A stretch of DNA of 8,755 nt from Verrucomicrobiales bacterium (GTDB taxonomy: Bacteria; Verrucomicrobiota; Verrucomicrobiia; Limisphaerales; UBA1096): contig WTHH01000451.1 in assembly GCA_011523195.1 (NCBI GenBank), positions 1-8,755 on the forward strand, in the 5' to 3' direction. Below are positions 5,702-8,755 of the stretch, piece after piece. Position numbers and translations under genes: made by a program. The stretch's first letter is position 1, and each line of letters begins with the position of its first letter. The notes beneath the pieces are model-generated. The model was not told where the DNA came from, ran no database searches, and saw only the letters and a program-made list of their open reading frames with translations.

Positions 5702-5763
5702 AACGGAATCGACATCTGCGGGGGCTTGGCTATCTTTCGTTGCCACCGATTGGGATTCCAGTT

Positions 5764-6834
5764 TTGAAGCATACTTTTATTCAACGAATGTGCGTTGCGC
5801 TTGGCCTATTGTGCTTTGCCGTTTCATCCGCGCTTGGCCAGGCAGCACCGCTCCAGGTAACAATCAACGCCAATGCTGGGTTGCAGTACGACGTCGTCCG
5901 GTTCGAGGCCAAGCCTGCCTCGAAGGTGGAACTCAAGCTGGTGAATAACGACGACATGGCGCACAACCTCGTCCTGACCAAGCCCGGGCAGCGCGAGGCC
6001 GTGGCCAACGCGGCGCTGGCGCTTGGCACGGAGGGGGATGCCAAAAACTGGGTGCCCGATCTGGACACAGTCCTGTTTTCCACGCCGGTGCTGAAGCCGG
6101 ATTCGAGTCACGTACTGAGGTTCATCACGCCGAAATTGCCCGGCGTTTATCCGTACGTCTGCACATTCCCCGGGCATGGGTTGCTGATGTACGGGGCGAT
6201 GTACGTCGGTGTGCCTATGCCGCCTCTGGAGAAGGACGGGAACGTGCCGGAAGCGGCGCGGCAGGGAAAAACAGAGGCGAGACAGTTTCATGCGTGGGGT
6301 GAAAAACGGCCGTTGATGTATCGGATCTTCATGCCGGAAGCCTCGCCGGCTGCGATCGCCGTGGCGTTGAAACACGGGCAGAATTACTGCTGGGACGCCG
6401 GTCAGTGCCGCCTGCGCTATGCGTGGTACGGTGGGTTTGTCGATCCGTGGCCGGTTTGGCGTGGTAACGGTCACGGCTTGGCCAAGGTGCTCGGCACGAA
6501 GTATTGGGAATCGGATGTGCCCGGTTCGATTAAGATTGGTGACAGCGAAGCCGAACCGAAGTTTTTGGGCTACCGGAAAGTCGATGGGCAGCCGGAGTTT
6601 CACTACCGAGTGAACGGGGTGGACGTTTACGAGTTGATTACGCCACTCCATTCGGTGATTGGGATACAGCGGTCGTTTCGGATCCCGAACAACACAAAAC
6701 CGGTCGTGCTGCCGGTCGGGCCGACCGGCCGAGTGGCATTTGAACACAGCGCAGGCAAATTGAAAGACGGTCTGTTGGTGTTAACAGCGGGTGAGTCGGC
6801 CTCATTCACGGTATCCATCGGGTTGATCAAATGA
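5764..6834 (+). CDS. Secreted azurin/plastocyanin-type blue-copper protein with an unrecognised C-terminal domain
   Basis: A 356-residue exported protein. From TTG 5764 it begins with a good signal peptide: basic KHTFIQR, a hydrophobic core, then a cleavage-like SSALGQA around residues 21-27. ATG 5788 would lose the basic part, while GTG 5698 would add 22 residues before it; the start is therefore uncertain. Residues about 30-155 are an azurin-like cupredoxin with all type-1 copper ligands: H67 (DMAHN), C133, H138 and M142 in CTFPGHGLLM, which has the same C-x4-H-x3-M spacing as azurin. The protein should carry single electrons in the periplasm. Residues about 175-356 form a second domain that I do not recognise. 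It has NYCWDAGQCRLRYAWYGGFVD (207-227) with two cysteines (C209, C215), and an ending rich in beta-strand-like segments. It overlaps the next gene by ATGA, so the two products are probably made together and work together. Confidence 0.87.
   Translation: MKHTFIQRMCVALGLLCFAVSSALGQAAPLQVTINANAGLQYDVVRFEAKPASKVELKLVNNDDMAHNLVLTKPGQREAVANAALALGTEGDAKNWVPDLDTVLFSTPVLKPDSSHVLRFITPKLPGVYPYVCTFPGHGLLMYGAMYVGVPMPPLEKDGNVPEAARQGKTEARQFHAWGEKRPLMYRIFMPEASPAAIAVALKHGQNYCWDAGQCRLRYAWYGGFVDPWPVWRGNGHGLAKVLGTKYWESDVPGSIKIGDSEAEPKFLGYRKVDGQPEFHYRVNGVDVYELITPLHSVIGIQRSFRIPNNTKPVVLPVGPTGRVAFEHSAGKLKDGLLVLTAGESASFTVSIGLIK
6476..6486. repeat. Weak palindrome match inside the cupredoxin gene
   Basis: GCTTGGCCAAG with a 10-bp symmetric core (6477-6486), read as GLAKV. 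It may be chance or a degenerate copy, because the outer arms do not match. Confidence 0.4.
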
Positions 6835-8381
6835 AGATGATGAGCGTGTTAAAAACTTTTCTGACAGTCGTTGGGTTGGTGTTTGTTGTTGGGCTCCGGG
6901 CGGCGGGGATCGGTGACTATTACTCGATTGAAAACATTGCCATGCCGAATGGGCTCGATGCGCAGGTGGGTGGACTGGATACCATGCCGGATGGCCGGCT
7001 GGTTGCCTGTTTTCACCGGGGCGAGGTCTACACGTACCAACCGAAAACCGGTGAGTGGAAGTTATTTGCGGATGGGTTGCAGGAGCCGCTGGGTATCCGC
7101 GCGATCAGTGACCGAGAGGTGGTCGTGATGCAGCGACCGGAGTTGACTCGCATCATTGATGAAAACGGCGACGGCGTGGCGGATCGCTATCAAACGATTC
7201 ACGACGGCTTCGGGATGACCGGAAATTATCACGAGTTCGCCTTTGGCCCGGCACGCGATGCGAAGGGGAATTTTTATGTCGGTCTGAACCTCGCGTCGAA
7301 TGGGGCGAGTATTCGCCCGGAATTGCGCGGTGAATTCCGTCACTACGGACTGGATCGCGAAGGGTTCAGATCCAAAAGCTACAAGGGGCCGGCCGGGCGG
7401 ATGTACGCGGCCACGCCGTACCGCGGCTGGGTGTTGAAGATTTCGCCGGATGGAAAAATGACCCCGTTCGCACCGGGATTTCGTTCCCCGAACGGCCTTG
7501 GGGTCGATTTGCAGGACAGGCTGTTTGTGACGGACAATCAGGGCGACTGGCTGGGGACGAGCAAGTTGTTTCATGTGCAGCAGGGGCGTTTTTACGGTCA
7601 CCCGGCCAGCCTCACGTGGTCTAGTGACTGGAAAAAAGGGCGCAATCCACTGAAAGTCGCCGCGGGGGAATTTGATGCCAAGCGCACCCGGGCTGCGGTT
7701 TTGTTTCCGCAGGGGTTCATGGCGAACAGTCCGACTCAACCGCTGCCGGACTCGACCAAGGGCAGGTTCGGCCCGTTCGCCGGACAGTTGCTCGTCGGCG
7801 AGATGAATCGTTCGCGAATCGTCCGGGTGATGCTCGACGAGGTGGCGGGTGAACTGCAGGGCGCGTGCGTGCCGTTTTACGACGACGCCGGGTTGACCCG
7901 CGGCAGTCATCGGTTTGTGTTCGGCTCAGACGGTAGCCTTTGGGTGGGGCAGACTCACCTATCGTGGGTCGGGGGAGAGGGCGTGCAGCGCATCCGCTGG
8001 AACGGCAAGACCCCGATGGATGTCCAATCCATGAAACTGATCCCGGGCGGATTTCAAATCACGTTCACCAAACGCCTGGCGAAATCCACCCATGTGCCCG
8101 ACCAGTTCAAATTTAAGCGTTACTATTATGAGTACCGGCAGGGCTACGGTTCGCCGCAGAACGGCACGGAAGCGATCAAGGTCGCCGGCTCAAAACGCCT
8201 TGGGGACGAAAAAACAATGATGGTTTACCTCGACAAGATGAACCCCGGCTACATTTACCAACTCGATTTGAAAGGCGTGGAGGCCGAGGACGGCAGTGCC
8301 GTGGTCAATCCATTGATTTGCTACACGCTGAACCGTCTAACCAACGGCGACGACAAGGCGCCGCACCTGGTCCGAAAATAA
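6831..8381 (+). CDS. Secreted beta-propeller protein, PQQ-type sugar-dehydrogenase-like
   Basis: A 516-residue protein with an N-terminal signal peptide (residues 1 to about 25, cleavage near LRAAG). The body shows the blade motifs of NHL/sorbosone-dehydrogenase-like propellers common in Planctomycetota and Verrucomicrobiota: GGLDTMPDGRL (47-57), a calcium-type loop DENGDGVADRYQ (110-121), FRSPNGLGVD (217-226), LFVTDNQGDW (231-240) and FYGHP (254-258). The last 120 or so residues look like a separate beta-rich tail. No CxxCH haem motif is present, unlike many relatives that are fused to cytochrome c; here the neighbouring cupredoxin may take that electron-carrier role. The start ATG overlaps the cupredoxin stop (ATGA). 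Substrate and cofactor cannot be read from the sequence; a purely binding or structural role is also possible. Confidence 0.75.
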   Translation: MKMMSVLKTFLTVVGLVFVVGLRAAGIGDYYSIENIAMPNGLDAQVGGLDTMPDGRLVACFHRGEVYTYQPKTGEWKLFADGLQEPLGIRAISDREVVVMQRPELTRIIDENGDGVADRYQTIHDGFGMTGNYHEFAFGPARDAKGNFYVGLNLASNGASIRPELRGEFRHYGLDREGFRSKSYKGPAGRMYAATPYRGWVLKISPDGKMTPFAPGFRSPNGLGVDLQDRLFVTDNQGDWLGTSKLFHVQQGRFYGHPASLTWSSDWKKGRNPLKVAAGEFDAKRTRAAVLFPQGFMANSPTQPLPDSTKGRFGPFAGQLLVGEMNRSRIVRVMLDEVAGELQGACVPFYDDAGLTRGSHRFVFGSDGSLWVGQTHLSWVGGEGVQRIRWNGKTPMDVQSMKLIPGGFQITFTKRLAKSTHVPDQFKFKRYYYEYRQGYGSPQNGTEAIKVAGSKRLGDEKTMMVYLDKMNPGYIYQLDLKGVEAEDGSAVVNPLICYTLNRLTNGDDKAPHLVRK

Positions 8382-8395
8382 TTTCCACAAACAAC

Positions 8396-8755
8396 ATGAC
8401 AAAACTCAACACTCATTCAATCAATCGCCGTGATCTCATGAAAACTTCCGGAGTAGCTGCAGTGGGGTTGTTGGCCGGTTGTGCTAGCACCAAGGCCAAG
8501 TCTACAAAAAAGGATGGCAGCGATCCATTCCAGTACTGCCTAAACACGAGCACGATTCGCGGACAAAATCTGCCGATCACCGAGGAGATCGATATCGCAG
8601 CCAAGGCCGGTTACACCGGAATCGAGCCGTGGCTCGGTAAACTCAACGAATACAAGAACAACGGTGGTTCGTTGAAGAATCTGCGGAAGCGCATCGACGA
8701 CCACGGGTTGACGATCGAGGGCGCCATCGGGTTTGCGCGGTGGATAGTCGATGAC
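8396..8755 (+). CDS. Sugar phosphate isomerase/epimerase-like TIM-barrel protein, Tat/lipoprotein signal, 3' end outside window
   Basis: The first 120 codons of an exported protein, open to the window edge. Residues 11-29 carry a twin-arginine motif (RRDLMKTSG) followed by a hydrophobic stretch ending in the lipobox LAGC, with C29 as the likely lipidated residue. After a short Lys/Ser linker comes YCLNTSTIRGQN, then ITEEIDIAAKAGYTGIEPW and LRKRIDDHGLTIEGAIGFARW. This matches the first strands and helices of the xylose-isomerase-like TIM barrel (AP-endonuclease 2 family), where GYTGIEPW marks strand two. Such Tat-exported members are common in Verrucomicrobiota and Planctomycetota and usually act on sugars or sugar acids; the metal ligands and substrate residues lie beyond the window. 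It follows the propeller gene after 14 bp, so it is probably in the same operon. No Shine-Dalgarno is visible. Confidence 0.85.
   Translation, partial: MTKLNTHSINRRDLMKTSGVAAVGLLAGCASTKAKSTKKDGSDPFQYCLNTSTIRGQNLPITEEIDIAAKAGYTGIEPWLGKLNEYKNNGGSLKNLRKRIDDHGLTIEGAIGFARWIVDD

Noticed and set aside
4424..5746. 440-codon open frame on the minus strand opposite the LarA-like gene
   Set aside because: Its translation is rich in Arg, His and Gln with no recognisable domain. It is the antisense shadow of a well-supported gene, kept open by GC-rich codon bias and by the stop-free palindromes.
5824..6747. 307-codon minus-strand open frame opposite the cupredoxin gene
   Set aside because: Low-complexity composition without motifs. 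The plus-strand frame has a signal peptide and complete copper ligands.
7062..7910. 282-codon minus-strand open frame opposite the propeller gene
   Set aside because: Antisense shadow; the plus strand carries a signal peptide and propeller motifs.
8038..8090. KRLAKS in the propeller protein as another palindrome copy
   Set aside because: The codons there (AAACGCCTGGCGAAATCC) do not match the palindrome; the peptide resemblance is coincidental.

Overview
The window (8,755 bases, GC-rich) carries nine protein genes, two of them cut by the window edges. It looks like a chromosomal segment of a Gram-negative bacterium, most likely of the PVC group and probably a marine or environmental Verrucomicrobiota. 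Three things support this: a heptose kinase of LPS synthesis, Tat-exported sugar-metabolism proteins typical of that group (an SMP-30 lactonase and a TIM-barrel isomerase), and a cupredoxin next to a beta-propeller 'dehydrogenase-like' protein. Most genes lack a strong Shine-Dalgarno sequence. The phylum assignment is an inference from gene content only.

Left part (1-3153), housekeeping. On the minus strand, yggS (PLP homeostasis), thiG (thiazole synthase) and the start of an hldE/rfaE1-type heptose kinase run head to tail, with thiG and the kinase overlapping by 8 bp. A small EVE-domain gene diverges on the plus strand. It converges on ndk (nucleoside diphosphate kinase, minus strand), and a strong hairpin terminator lies between them.

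Right part (3277-8755), export and carbon or redox metabolism. A Tat-exported SMP-30/gluconolactonase (minus strand) is divergent from a plus-strand run of four genes. These are a LarA-like (DUF2088) protein, an azurin-type cupredoxin fused to an unrecognised C-terminal domain, a secreted beta-propeller protein (ATGA overlap with the cupredoxin), and a Tat/lipoprotein-signal TIM-barrel sugar isomerase/epimerase cut by the window end. I infer an envelope-located pathway for oxidising a sugar or hydroxy acid, with the blue-copper protein as electron carrier and a lactonase as partner. The substrate cannot be read from the sequence.

The most unusual signal is a short palindrome, CGCTTGGCCAAGCG (extended form GCGCTTGGCCAAGCGC). 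It occurs five times perfectly, with several near-copies and one compensated variant. Copies sit in a divergent promoter region, in intergenic spacers, and in frame inside genes, where they encode RLAKR or ALGQA. They cluster around the LarA-like gene and within the heptose kinase gene. No tRNA, rRNA, CRISPR array, insertion sequence or prophage gene was seen.
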